Origin: Symbiodinium natans
Lineage: Eukaryota > Sar > Dinophyceae > Suessiales > Symbiodiniaceae
DNA length: 42,500 nucleotides
NCBI GenBank assembly: GCA_905221605.1
Contig: CAJNDS010001757.1
Coordinates: forward strand, 630,001-672,500
Reading direction: 5' to 3'
In this document: in pieces, positions 31,918 to 41,401 of the stretch
Position numbering within the stretch: position 1 is the stretch's first letter
How the letters are laid out: each line of letters begins with the position of its first letter
Notes under the pieces: model-generated
The model's input: the letters and a program-made list of their open reading frames with translations, nothing else
What the model was told of the DNA's origin: nothing
Databases searched by the model: none
Position numbers and translations under genes: made by a program

Positions 31918-32674
31918 TAAGGCCAAGAGGCGGGTTTAGGGTTTAGAGTTTAGGGTTTAGGGTTTAGGGTTTAGGGTTTAGGGTTGTGAAACATACCCTG
32001 TTTGTGTAGGTTGTAGTCGCACCAAGGTCACACCTCCCTAACCCTTGAATCCTTTGTGTAGTGTTCATACTCCGCGTACCCCTAAGATAGGGAATCCTTC
32101 TAATATGTTTCTCACCGTAGGCCTTGAGCTCCAAGCCGCCTTTTAGAGCCGAAAAAGTGCTGTGTAGGAACTGCTCGTTAGAGCTCCCACTCCAAGAGGG
32201 TTTAGGGTTTAGGCTTGAGGGTTTAGGGTTTAGGGTTTAGGGTTTAGGGTTTAGGGTTTAGGCTTTAGGGTTTAGGGTTTAGGGTTTAGGGCCCCTGAAC
32301 TCAAGAGGCTCACATTTAGGAAAATGAAATGGGGGTTGGGCCCAAGGATTTGGATTTGAGATCTGTAGTTTAAGGTTTGGGCTTTTGCGTTTTTTGAGAA
32401 CCCAAAGCCCTGAACCCCTCAACCCCCCAACGCTTGAAACCCAAACCCTAACCTCCAAGACCCTATACCCCGCAACCCCTCAACCCCAAAACATTAGCCT
32501 TAAACCGACCCGATACCCGAAAGCGATACGGAACCCGCAAACAAGGGCGTAATAATCCCAAACAAGGCTTAATGAGCCTCCTAAACCCTAAACCCTAAAC
32601 CCTAAACCCTAAACCCTAAACCCTAAACCCTAAACCCTAAACCCTAAACCCTAAACCCTAAACCCTAAACCCTA
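31776..32674. repeat. 899-base inverted repeat with telomere arrays as outer arms
   Basis: The left side is TTTAGGG/TTTCGGG units (31776-31830), then GAGGCTCATTAAGCCTTGTT and on to 31888. The right side is the exact reverse: the complementary arm at 32527-32581, then CCCTAAA units to 32674. The arms match over about 50 bases plus the arrays. Two more TTTAGGG arrays lie inside (31935-31985, 32200-32292). Confidence 0.85.
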
Positions 32675-32725
32675 TATGGTCCCCTGACACGCCTCTCCCT
32701 TCCGCCCCCATTGGTTCCTTCTGAG

Positions 32726-32806
32726 AGAGCCGGCCTGCAGGGCGAGGTTCGGGAGCAGCAGATCATCTTCAAAGCCCCACACCCCATGTGGCCTGGGCCG
32801 ACTTAG
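32726..32806 (+). CDS. strong terminal exon, stop at 32804
   Basis: After TCCTTCTGAG it reads RAGLQGEVREQQIIFKAPHP then MWPGPT and TAG. Non-repetitive. The upstream exon is not identified (the CCCTAAA array precedes). Confidence 0.5.
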   Translation, partial: RAGLQGEVREQQIIFKAPHPMWPGPT

Positions 32807-32827
32807 GGGTTCAGGGTCTTTAGTGTT

Positions 32828-32832
32828 TTTTT

Positions 32833-32863
<31 letters not shown>
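32828..32863 (+). repeat. T(18)G(23) homopolymer junction
   Basis: A T run passes directly into a G run, then TTTGAGGG-type text. Similar to 9949 and 33113. Confidence 0.9.
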
Positions 32864-33400
32864 TTTGAGGGTTTTGGTTTTTTGAGGGTTTTTTGAGGGT
32901 TTTTGAGGGTGTTTTTAGGGTTTTGAGGGGCTTGAGGTTTTGGGGTTTGAGGGTTTTCGGGTTTTAGGGTGTCAGGGATTTTGGGTTTTCGGGTTTTAGG
33001 GGCTTAGGGTTTTGGGGTTTAGGGCTTTCAGGGTTTTAGGGTTTGCGGGCTTTAGGGCTTAGGGAGCCTCAGCCCGAAACCATGAAGCCCAGGGCTTGCA
33101 GGTTTTGCATCGTTTTTTTTTTTTTTTGGGGTGGGGGGGGGGGGTTGCCTTTTGCCGGCTTAGGTTTATACGGGGTTTAGGTGTGTGGGTCTGCGAGTTT
33201 AGGGCAGGGCTGGCGGTCTATGGCTATGAGGGTCTGGGCTTCAGGGTCCAGGGTTTTAGGTCTCAGAGTTTAGGGCTCAGGGCTTCGGGTTTAGGGTTTT
33301 AGGGTTTAGGGTTTAGGGTTTGTGGGTTTCGTGTTTTGAGGCTTCATTCAGGGTTTCGGGCCTCAGGGTTTTTAAGCTTCTGCCGTGAAATCACAGCAGA
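32864..33400 (+). repeat. degenerate TTTTGAGGG/TTTAGGG region
   Basis: Loosely telomere-like throughout, with a second T(15)G(n) junction at 33113-33145. No gene seen. Confidence 0.7.
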
Positions 33401-33445
33401 ATCTTGGTCGATCCAAGGCTGAAGCCTGCGACTTCCGTTGTCTAG

Positions 33446-33476
33446 GGGTGCGCGGTCAACAGCATTCTGCAATCAC
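33446..33476 (+). CDS. small exon
   Basis: After TTGTCTAG it reads GCAVNSILQS and ends C|GTAGGGGTTG, a few bases before a family A element. Confidence 0.4.
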
Positions 33477-33490
33477 GTAGGGGTTGCAGG

Positions 33491-33590
33491 TTGGGATCTT
33501 CCCCCTTAAAGTAGCAGTCCTTAATAGGGATTACGGTAGAAGGTACTTTCATCCTATTAAGGACTGTTAGTATAGAGGAGAACATGCCAA
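33491..33590. mobile_element. fold-back element, family A, copy 3
   Basis: TTGGGATCTTCCCCCTTAAA at the left, GAGGAGAACATGCCAA at the right, with internal GCAGTCCTTAATAGGGAT opposed by TAAGGACTGTTAG. More diverged arms than copies 1 and 2. Confidence 0.75.
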
Positions 33591-33822
33591 GCTACAGAGG
33601 TTACAGGGATTCTAGGGTTTACAGGGGTTGCAGGGGTTGGAGGGGGTAGGAAGCCTCTGATAACTTCCACCCTGCCAGCTGGATACCCGCGGAGCACACC
33701 CGAAAAACCTCAACCCTAGACCCATAAACTGTAAGCCCCGAACCCCGCGAGCGTACCCTAAACCTTGGAACCCTAATGAACCCTGATGACGCCCACGCCT
33801 GAGCAACGAGGAACCTTGTCAG

Positions 33823-33854
33823 CACCCACGTCATGGTCGAGCTGCGATCTGCAG
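33823..33854 (+). CDS. small exon with VELR motif, GC donor
   Basis: After ACCTTGTCAG it reads THVMVELRSA and ends GCAG|GCAGGAAG. Compare with 23867 and 38339. Confidence 0.4.
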
Positions 33855-34168
33855 GCAGGAAGCCCCAAACCCCAAAACCAAAATCCACGAAAAACGACCG
33901 AGTTTAGGGTTGATGGTTCCTTAGCCCGAATTAAACCCTAAACCCTAAACCCCAACACCAGAATCCCCCCCCCCCAAACAAAAAAACAACGAGCCCCCCC
34001 TTTTAGGGAGCTCAAAATGCCTAACCTTTCCCGGCTCTTTCAAATCCTGAGTGAACAGTTTCTAGGGTTTAGGGTTTAGGCTTTACGGCTTAGAGGTTAG
34101 GGTTTAGGGTTTTGGGTTTAGGGTTTAGGGTTGAATCCGGCCATGCCCTGCAAGCCTAAGGGAACCCT

Positions 34169-34310
34169 ACTTGGAGCTTCATGGTACTTACTAACCAATC
34201 ATAACTGTACTGAGAACTGTACTTATAACCATATTAGGGCACTTAAGGGGCGTAGAAGTGGGTTGTAAGTGCAGTTATAATTGGCTGATAAGTACCATGA
34301 ACCTCCAAGT
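34169..34310. mobile_element. fold-back element, family B, copy 4 (donor lost)
   Basis: ACTTGGAGCTTCATGGTACT ... AGTACCATGAACCTCCAAGT, 142 bases, without telomere insert. The base after GAG is C, so the usual GT donor is CT here; this copy may not splice at that point. Confidence 0.85.
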
Positions 34311-34534
34311 AAAATAGACCCCCAAACAGCAGGATCCCCTTAGAATTAGGACCCCAGTAAGGTACACCTAATATCGTAAACCCCCAGATGATTTATGGGT
34401 TTAGGGTTTACGGTTGAGTCCTCGACCCTAAACCCCAAAACCCTAAACTCTGGGCCCCAAGCCTGTCTGAACTCTTTGTATGGTTTTAGGGTTTAGGGTT
34501 TGGAGTTTAGGGTTGACGGTTCGTTCCCCCTCAG

Positions 34535-34863
34535 GATACGTGGAGATCTGCGGTAGCGAGAATGGCGCCGTCTCGACGCTGCGCGAGTACTTCGAGAGCG
34601 AGTTTTCCGCGGAGGTCGAAGCAGGATCGAGGGCTAGTACAGGGTTTGGGGCTTCTGGTTTCGGGTTCAGGGCACAGTTTCCCAGAAGCTGCAGCTTGCA
34701 CATCGAGCAGGTGGTCGTCCGTTGCCAGGGAGCTTCATCGTTGAATGCACCATGGGGGGTTGGCGAGCGTAGCAGCTTCGGCTTGCAGTTGCCAAGCCAA
34801 AGTGTGCCGCAGCTGTGCTTGGATGCAGGCGGGAACGCTGAAAATATTATCGGTGCGGCCTGA
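34535..34863 (+). CDS. gene 3' part, stop at 34861
   Basis: After GTTCCCCCTCAG the frame reads YVEICGSENGAVSTLREYFE and SEFSAEVEAGSR. Then a 45-base stretch of telomere-like text (34633-34677) either reads through in frame (ASTGFGASGFGFRAQ) or is a GC-AG intron. It is followed by FPRSCSLHIEQVVVRCQGAS and on to NAENIIGAA and TGA. Codon use is clearly coding. Because 45 bases is a multiple of three with no stop, both forms give one frame. Function unknown. Confidence 0.65.
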
Positions 34864-34918
34864 TTCCGAAGATTCCGAGGCTCAAGGAGTGTAATTAGGG
34901 CATCTTGGCAGACCGTCC

Positions 34919-34999
34919 GCGCTCTCCCTCTCTCTCTCTCTTTCTTTATTTCTTTCTTTTTTCTTCACTCTTTCTTTGTTCTTTCTTTCTTTTTTTCCT

Positions 35000-35030
<31 letters not shown>

Positions 35031-35050
35031 CCTCCCCCTCCCCCTCCCCC
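34919..35050 (+). repeat. pyrimidine tract (CT/CTTT)n
   Basis: About 130 bases of CT, CTTT and CCCCCT repeats directly before the acceptor TTTTTCCGCAG. Works as an oversized pyrimidine tract. Charged minus-strand frames (Glu/Arg/Lys-rich) across it are artefacts. Confidence 0.9.
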
Positions 35051-35070
35051 TGTCTGGGATTTTTCCGCAG

Positions 35071-35161
35071 GAGCTCCGTAGAAGATGGGCCCGTGATTGC
35101 TTCCTGAAGGCTTGTTTTTGCATACTCCCGACGGGCGTTGGCCCCCGAGGATTTTCTCCAG
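35071..35161 (+). CDS. strong exon
   Basis: After GATTTTTCCGCAG it reads ELRRRWARDCFLKACFCILP then TGVGPRGFSP and ends CCAG|GTAAATCTG. Cys-rich hydrophobic stretch. The gene is separate from, or downstream of, that ending at 34863. The frame from 35233 to 35571 may hold further exons but is not resolved. Confidence 0.55.
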
Positions 35162-35571
35162 GTAAATCTGCGGCTACCCCCCCCCCCCCCCGGGGCTCCT
35201 CCAACGGCTACTCGGGACAGTAGACATACAATATGCACTTCCTTGTCAGATGGCCGCGTGCCAATATAGACTGCCTGTACAGGGCCGGGGCCCGCACACG
35301 CGACATACCCCGTTACATAGGGTATGCATCCATGCCCGGGGTTTTGCGACAGACCTGCTTGTTGTCTTGTTTTGCAAGCCCCGTTCATGGCATCCTCCAG
35401 TCGTGTATTCGCGTCCCACAGAGGTCTGTATCGAGATGGGCGTTACAGAGGTCTGTAACAGATGTGCGCGTGCGCGGTCCCCGACCACCGGGGGTTCTGG
35501 CACACAGCCAGGCCATATCTGACATTCTTAGAAGTGGTGGGTGGGGGAGGTTGCAGCACTACACCGCATAA

Positions 35572-36028
35572 GGTCATTGTTGGCGGGTACTAGGAATGAC
35601 TCGAAACCCTAGACCCTATACAGTCAAAGGCTTAACGCGCTGAACCTGCATACCTGAGGTTTTTAAACACTAAACCCTAGGGTTCACGGTTCGGGGTTCA
35701 GGGTTGTTTAGGGCTCTCAACAGTAAGATTGTGAGTGAATTATAGCAGGTGTATTATAGTGTCAAGGGTATAGGGGACATATCCTGAGAAACCATTCATG
35801 AATCAGGATTGAGATGATGAGGAAAGGGGACTTGCTTTGGGAATTGGGGGACAATCCGATGTTAGGGCTTTTGGGGCGCAAGGGTTCCACGACGAAGGAC
35901 ATGACGAGTTCTGCGACGTGTGCCTCAAGGTCGCTCGCGCACTTGGGTCGGCTATCACTCGTTTGAAATACGAATGACCCCTTACAAACCTCAGAGCCTA
36001 AACCTTGGCCCTAAACCCTGAACACCAG
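35572..36028. other. no clear gene
   Basis: Unique sequence with a little telomere-type text near 35605 and 35680. A possible exon ends at 36051 (next entry). Confidence 0.45.
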
Positions 36029-36295
36029 TAAGGTCACCACTAGTTGCTGAAGAACCCCCCCAAAAAATGAAAAGGTTGTAAATACCTTTATTTTATAAGG
36101 AAGAATACTATTAATTTTGGGAGAGGTTCTAAAGCTAATCTCTATATACCCTTATTACAAGGAGGAGCATTATCATGTTTGGGGGAGGTTCTTAAGCAAC
36201 TCGTAAGGTCAGCAGCGGCATGTTCAAGGAGCGGGGCCGAAGTGGCGAGAACAACATTGGCCACCTGACCAGCCGCCTGGGCAACCTAATACAGG
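36029..36295 (+). CDS. two exons flanking a GA-AG fold-back intron
   Basis: Exon 36029-36051 reads RSPLVAE. Exon 36208-36295 reads VSSGMFKERGRSGENNIGHL then TSRLGNLIQ and ends CAGG|GTGTCGG. Phase 0 join over a 156-base intron that starts GAACCCC and ends CTCGTAAG, a GA donor as known in dinoflagellates. The intron is a family F fold-back. A third exon from 36412 (PYSKPATPHPETS) fits the next phase. Confidence 0.55.
36047..36196. mobile_element. fold-back element, family F
   Basis: CTGAAGAACCCCCCCAAA at the left is complementary to TTTGGGGGAGGTTCTTAAG at the right. It fills the intron above. Confidence 0.7.
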
Positions 36296-36355
36296 GTGTC
36301 GGAGTAGCTACGAATCATCTTCCCTTAGGGTCCCTTTGTAGTTCTACTCGAATTT

Positions 36356-36360
36356 CCCCC

Positions 36361-36391
<31 letters not shown>

Positions 36392-36392
36392 A
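36356..36392 (+). repeat. C(25)A(11) homopolymer junction
   Basis: The complement of the T(n)G(n) junctions elsewhere. It lies in the proposed intron 36296-36411, where the C run could serve as pyrimidine tract. Confidence 0.9.
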
Positions 36393-36467
36393 ACCTATTC
36401 CAATTATTCAGGCCCCTATAGCAAACCGGCCACACCCCATCCCGAGACCTCCTAACAACCCACGAGC

Positions 36468-36610
36468 CTAAACCCTAAACCCTAAACCCTAAACCCTAAA
36501 CCCTAAACCCTAAACCCTAGACCCTAAACCCTAAACCCTAAACCCTAAACCCTAAACCCTAAACCCTAAACCCTAAACCCTAAACCCTAAACCCTAAACC
36601 CTAAACCCCA
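36468..36610 (-). repeat. (CCCTAAA)n array
   Basis: About 20 units with a single CCCTAGA variant. Confidence 0.95.
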
Positions 36611-36654
36611 GAGCTCAAACCCTGAGGAGTCGGCTTCTGATGGGTTGTGTTGAG

Positions 36655-36741
36655 TGTGTGCCCTTGCAAAAAGTACACAAGGCAAAAACCTGTGGATCGG
36701 CCAGGCGTTTTGGCCAATGCCCCTCTTTCTGGAGGATTTAG
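36655..36741 (+). CDS. strong exon
   Basis: After TTGTGTTGAG it reads CALAKSTQGKNLWIGQAFWP then MPLFLEDL and ends G|GTTTTAGGG, the start of a telomere array. Phase 2 to 1. No family recognised. Confidence 0.55.
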   Translation, partial: CVPLQKVHKAKTCGSARRFGQCPSFWRI

Positions 36742-36795
36742 GTTTTAGGGTTTAGGGTTTAGGGTTTAGGGTTTAGGGTTTAGGGTTTAGGGTTT
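36737..36795 (+). repeat. (TTTAGGG)n array
   Basis: About 8 units; the first supplies the donor of the exon ending at 36741. Confidence 0.9.
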
Positions 36796-37254
36796 TTTCC
36801 TGAATTCCACCCACGGAAACCAAACTTCTTTGTACCATCCATCCGCACTCACCTTCATCCCAAAAAGCCCCCCCTTTCGCTCAATTCATATTTCAACTGC
36901 TTCGAAGGCTTCAAAGGGCAGATCCGAAACATTCGAAAAAGCAAAATGTTTCAGAAGTTTCCGCTGTTTCAACGTTTCAATGACAAATCCATCGGGGAAA
37001 CATGACGATCTCAAAATGCCCGAACTACTTGTCTTAAGACTCTAAACAAAGTAGCTTTCCGTGCCTTTGACTCAAACGCTACGCCTGCACGCTTACCTTG
37101 CCGAAGCAACCAAGGAAAACCATATTCTATCAGCAATTAAAGAAGAAATCCCTACTTATAACTGTCATGGAACCTTCAAGTAGGGTTTAGGGTTCAGGGT
37201 TCAGGGTTCAGGGTTTAGGGTTTAGAATTTAGGGTTGTTTGTACATGGTGCAAG

Positions 37255-37326
37255 ATGTCGCCCGCCGGAGTCAAAATACTCAACAAGCTTGAAAGGGAGC
37301 CTAACATAAAACTGAAAGCCCCATAA
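37255..37326 (+). CDS. possible exon or short frame
   Basis: After GGTGCAAG an ATG frame reads MSPAGVKILNKLEREPNIKL then KAP and TAA. Good composition, but it could be an internal exon in the same frame with a donor before the stop. Confidence 0.35.
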   Translation: MSPAGVKILNKLEREPNIKLKAP

Positions 37327-37418
37327 ACCCAAAAATGGGTTGCCATGAGGAGCCGGAACTATGGCAGCTACCATATTTGACATATAGAAGTGACTTCTCC
37401 AGATTCTGATGACATCAG

Positions 37419-37675
37419 CTAAAGTTCCACAACACCGACCCAGGAAGCCTCAACCCCCCTAACCCAACCCCCTAAACCCTAAACCCTAAACCCTAAACCC
37501 TAAACCCTAAACCCTAAACCCTAAACCCTAAACCCTAAACCTTAAACCCCCCCCCCCCCCCACGCAGTTTCTCACATCCGTGGGAGCTTCTCAGGTCAAG
37601 TCTGCGACGCCATTGTCAACATACTTCCTGGCTTCAGCCTCGTTACCATCAATGGAGGCCTTGGATGGTTCAAGG
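37419..37675 (+). CDS. two exons with telomere-type intron
   Basis: Exon 37419-37443 reads LKFHNTDP and ends CCAG|GAAGCC (GA donor). Exon 37568-37675 reads SHIRGSFSGQVCDAIVNILP then GFSLVTINGGLGWFK. The join is in phase 1. The 124-base intron is (CCCTAAA)n, then C16, then ACGCAG, so array plus C run form the 3' part of the intron. Two other frames of the second exon are open, but this one has the best composition. Confidence 0.6.
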
Positions 37676-37677
37676 GC

Positions 37678-37880
37678 TTTTAGGGTTTAGGGTTTAGGGT
37701 TTAGGGTTAGGGTTTAGGGTTTAGGGTTTAGGGTTTAGGGTTTAGGGTTTAGGGTTTAGGGTTTAGGGTTTAGGGTTTAGGGTTTAGGGTTTAGGGTTTA
37801 GGGTTTAGGGTTTAGGGTTTAGGGCTAAGGGCTTAGGGCTTAGGGTTTGGGGTTTGGGGTTTGGGGTTTAGGGTTTAGGG
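37678..37880 (+). repeat. (TTTAGGG)n array with variant right edge
   Basis: About 28 units. The right edge has CTTAGGG and TTTGGGG triplets of units. Confidence 0.95.
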
Positions 37881-38088
37881 TGTTTAGAGAATCCGATACA
37901 CCATAGCCGAGGGGTACACATGGAATCGTAGTCATAACGTACTACGGCATGGTCCTAGGCGTCCATGGGTTTAGGGCTTAGGCATGCAGTCTCTGATGGC
38001 AGGTCTAGGGCGTAGGGTGAAAGGTTTAGGGTCGTGGGTCTAAGGTTGCCACACCCACCACTCAACAACTTCACTTTCTGCGGCGCAG

Positions 38089-38181
38089 AAAGCAGGTAAC
38101 TATGGCGATGACGGATCACACCGAGAGCAGCAGAAACTTGACTTGTCTGCAGCCACTGCTTGCTGGATAGAGAGAATTAAG
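38089..38181 (+). CDS. strong exon
   Basis: After TTTCTGCGGCGCAG it reads KAGNYGDDGSHREQQKLDLS then AATACWIERIK, hydrophilic. The right boundary is uncertain (GA donor in AGAGAATTAAG, or read-through to 38190). Confidence 0.5.
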
Positions 38182-38338
38182 ATTAGCAGCCCTAAACCCT
38201 AAACCCTAAACCCTAAACCTTAAACCCTAAACTTGGACCCGAAAGGCCTGAGGCCTTCATGAACACGCCCCCGCCCCCAGCTCTACCTGCTCCAAAACCC
38301 TAAACCCTAAACCCTAAGCCCGAAACCCGAAACCAAGG

Positions 38339-38467
38339 ATGGTGTTTCGTTGGGACAACCACCCCCTGCGGGAAGCTCCCCACCTTCTGGTGGAGCTGCG
38401 AGAGGTGGGCTACATCGAGGCCCCACGGGGGCTTCAAAGTTTCTCTCTCGCCTTAGGGGCTGGGTAG
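38339..38467 (+). CDS. terminal exon or short ORF, stop at 38465
   Basis: After AAACCAAG the frame reads MVFRWDNHPLREAPHLLVEL then REVGYIEAPRGLQSFSLALGAG and TAG. It directly follows the last telomere-type text in the window and precedes the AT satellite. Contains the VELR motif. Confidence 0.5.
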   Translation: MVFRWDNHPLREAPHLLVELREVGYIEAPRGLQSFSLALGAG

Positions 38468-38469
38468 TT

Positions 38470-41370
38470 TAATATATATATATATATATATGAAAGAGCA
38501 ACCTTTCGGGTCTATTTAACCTCTCTTCTTTTCTATTTAACTGATAATTATTTAAATAATTTAAATTATTTAAATAATTTAAATAAAAATCACAACCCAT
38601 TCAATTATTTAAATCAGTCGGGTGATTTAAATAATTTAAATAATTTAATTGAGACCAATTAAACTATTCAAATTATTTAAATTATTTAAGGAGGACGGGG
38701 GATTTAAAATAATTTAATTCAGCTCAAGTAAATTAATTAAGTTATTTAAATTATTTAAATGATCTAAATTACTGAAATGCTCCCAAATCCAGCCTCTGGG
38801 CCGGAGTCGCCTTAGGCCGAATTTCCGATCATTTAAATTATTTAAATAGTTTAAATAATTTAAGCAATTTAAATAATTTAAATAATTTAAATAGTTTAAT
38901 TCAGGCCAATTAAATTATTTAAATTATTTAAATTATTTAAAGAGGCCGGGGGATTTAAATAATTTAAATAACTTAATTCAGGCCAATTAAATTCTTTAAA
39001 TTATTTGAATTATTCAAAGAGGCCGGGGGATTTAAATAATTTAAATAATTTAATTCGGCCCAATTAAACAATTTAAATTATTTAAATTATTTAAATGCTC
39101 CCAAATCCAGGCTCTGGGCCGGAGTCGCCTGAGGCCGAATTTCCGACCATTTAAATTATTTGAACAATTTGAATAATTTAAATAATTTGAATAGTTTAAA
39201 CAATTTAATTCAGGCCAATTAAATTATTTAAATTATTTGAATTATTTGAAGAGGCCGGGGGATGTAAATAATTTAAATAATTTAATTCAGCTCAATTTAA
39301 TTAATTAAGTTATTTAAATTATTTAAATGATCTAAATTATTGAAATGCTCCCAAATCCAGCCCCGGGCCGGAGTCGCCTGAGGCCGAATTTCCGACCATT
39401 TAAATTATTTAAATAATTTAAATAATTTAAGCAATTTAAATTAAATTATTTAGTTCAGGCCAATTAAATTATTTACATTAATTAAATTACTTAAAGAGGC
39501 CGGAGGATTTACATAATTTAAATAATTTTTTCAGGCCAATTACATTATTTAATTCGGCCCAGTTAAACTGTTTAAATTCTTCAAATATTTAAATTATTTA
39601 AAACATTTAAATTATTTAAATGCTCCCAAACCCAGGCTCTGGGCCGAACCGCCTGAGGCCGAATTTCCGACAATTTAAATTATTTACATAATTTAAGTGA
39701 TTTAAATAATTTAAATAGTTTAATTCAGGCCAATTAAATTGTTTAAATTATTTAAATTATTTAAAGAGGCCGGGGGATTTAAATAATTTAAATAATTTAA
39801 TTCGGCCCAATTAAACTACTTAAATTATTCAAATTATTTAAATTATTTAAATTATTTAAATTATTTAAATTATTTAAATTATTTAAATTATTTAAATTAT
39901 TTAAATTATTTAAATTATTTAAATTATTTAAATTATTTAAATTATTTAAATTATTTAAATTATTTAAATGCTCCCAAATCCAGGCTCTGGGCCGGAGTCG
40001 CCTGAGGCCGAATTTCCGACCGTTTACATTTTTTAAATAGTTTAAATAATTTAAATAATTGCAATAATTTAAATAATTTAAATAATATAAATGATTCAAC
40101 TCAGGCCAATTAAATTAAAATTTATATTATTTAATTTTTTTAAAGTGGCCAGGGGATTTAAATAATTTAAATAATTCAGTTCAGGCCAATTAAATTATTT
40201 ACATTATTTGAATTATTTAAAGAGGCCGGGGGATTTAAATAATTTAAATAATTTAATTCGGCCCAATTAAACTATTTAAATTATTCAAATTATTTAAATT
40301 ATTTAAATTATTTAAATGCTCCCGGGGGATTTAAATAATTTGAATAATTTACTTCGGCCCAATTAAATTATTTGAACTATTTACATTATTTAAATTATGT
40401 AAACTATTTAAATGCTCACAATTCCAGGCTCTGGGCCGGAGCCGCCTGAGGCCGAATTTCCGATCATTTAAGTTATTTCAATAATTTAAATGATTTAAAT
40501 ATTTTAGGTAATTTAATTCAGGCCAATTAAATTATTTAAATTATTTGAATTATTTAAAGAGGCCGATAATTATTTAAATATTTTATTTCCGCCCATTTAA
40601 ATTATTTAAATGATTTAAATGATTCAAATTATTTAAATTATTTAAACTATTTAAATTATTTTAAACTATTTAAATTATTTAAATGCTCCCAAATCCAGGC
40701 CCTGGGCCGGAGTCGCCTGAGGCCGAAACTCCGACCATTTAAATTATTTAAATAACTTAAAAAATTTAAATAGTTTAATTCAGGCCAATTAAATCATGTA
40801 AATTATTTGAATTATTTAAAGAGGTTGGGGGATTTAAGTAATTTAAATAATTTAATTGGCCTGAATTAAATTATTTAAATTTTTTAAATTTCTTACATTA
40901 TTTACATTATTTAAATTATTTAAATTATTTAAATTATTTAAATTTTTTAAATTTTTTAAATTATTTAAATTATTTAAGTTATTTAAATTATTTAAATTAT
41001 TTAAATTATTTAAATTATTTAAATTTTTTTTACATTTTTTAAATTTTTTAAATTTTTTAAATTTTTTAAATTATTTAAATTATTTAAATTATTTAAATTA
41101 TTTAAATTATTTAAATTATTTAAATTATTTAAATGCTCCCAAATCCAGGCTCTGGGCCGGAGTCGCCTGAGGCCGAATTTCCGACCATTAAATTATTTAA
41201 ATAATTAGAATAATTTATATAATTTAAAAAATTTAAATAATTCAAATAATTTAAATAATTTAATTCAGGCCAAGTAAATTTTTTAAATTTTTCCAATTTT
41301 TTAATTTTTTTAAAGAGGCCGGGGGATTTAAATAATTTACATAATTTAATTCAGGCCAATTAAATTATTT
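38470..41370. repeat. AT-rich 9-base satellite with GC-rich cores
   Basis: The base unit is TTTAAATTA and its complement, switching strand repeatedly so that arms such as AAATAATTTAATT and AATTAAATTATTT face each other across CAGGCC or CGGCCC loops. A conserved core of about 55 bases (TGCTCCCAAATCCAGGCTCT ... GGCCGAATTTCCGACCATT) recurs near 38779, 39093, 39346, 39621, 39968, 40410, 40684 and 41133, with a truncated copy at 40316. A second motif, GAGGCCGGGGGATTTAAAT, sits between cores. The Asn-Asn-Leu minus-strand frame here is an artefact. Confidence 0.95.
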
Positions 41371-41401
41371 AAACTCACTGTGCTTCGGAAGGAGCAAGCA
41401 C

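Noticed and set aside
34882-35388. Glu/Arg/Lys-rich minus-strand frames
   Set aside because: Translation of the CT pyrimidine tract that precedes a + strand acceptor.
941-38333. True chromosome end(s) within the window
   Set aside because: Arrays of both orientations are embedded in unique sequence and genes. Their number and variant blocks are incompatible with a single telomere.
39797-40099. Asn-Asn-Leu repeat frame of 100 codons
   Set aside because: Translation of the 9-base AT satellite.
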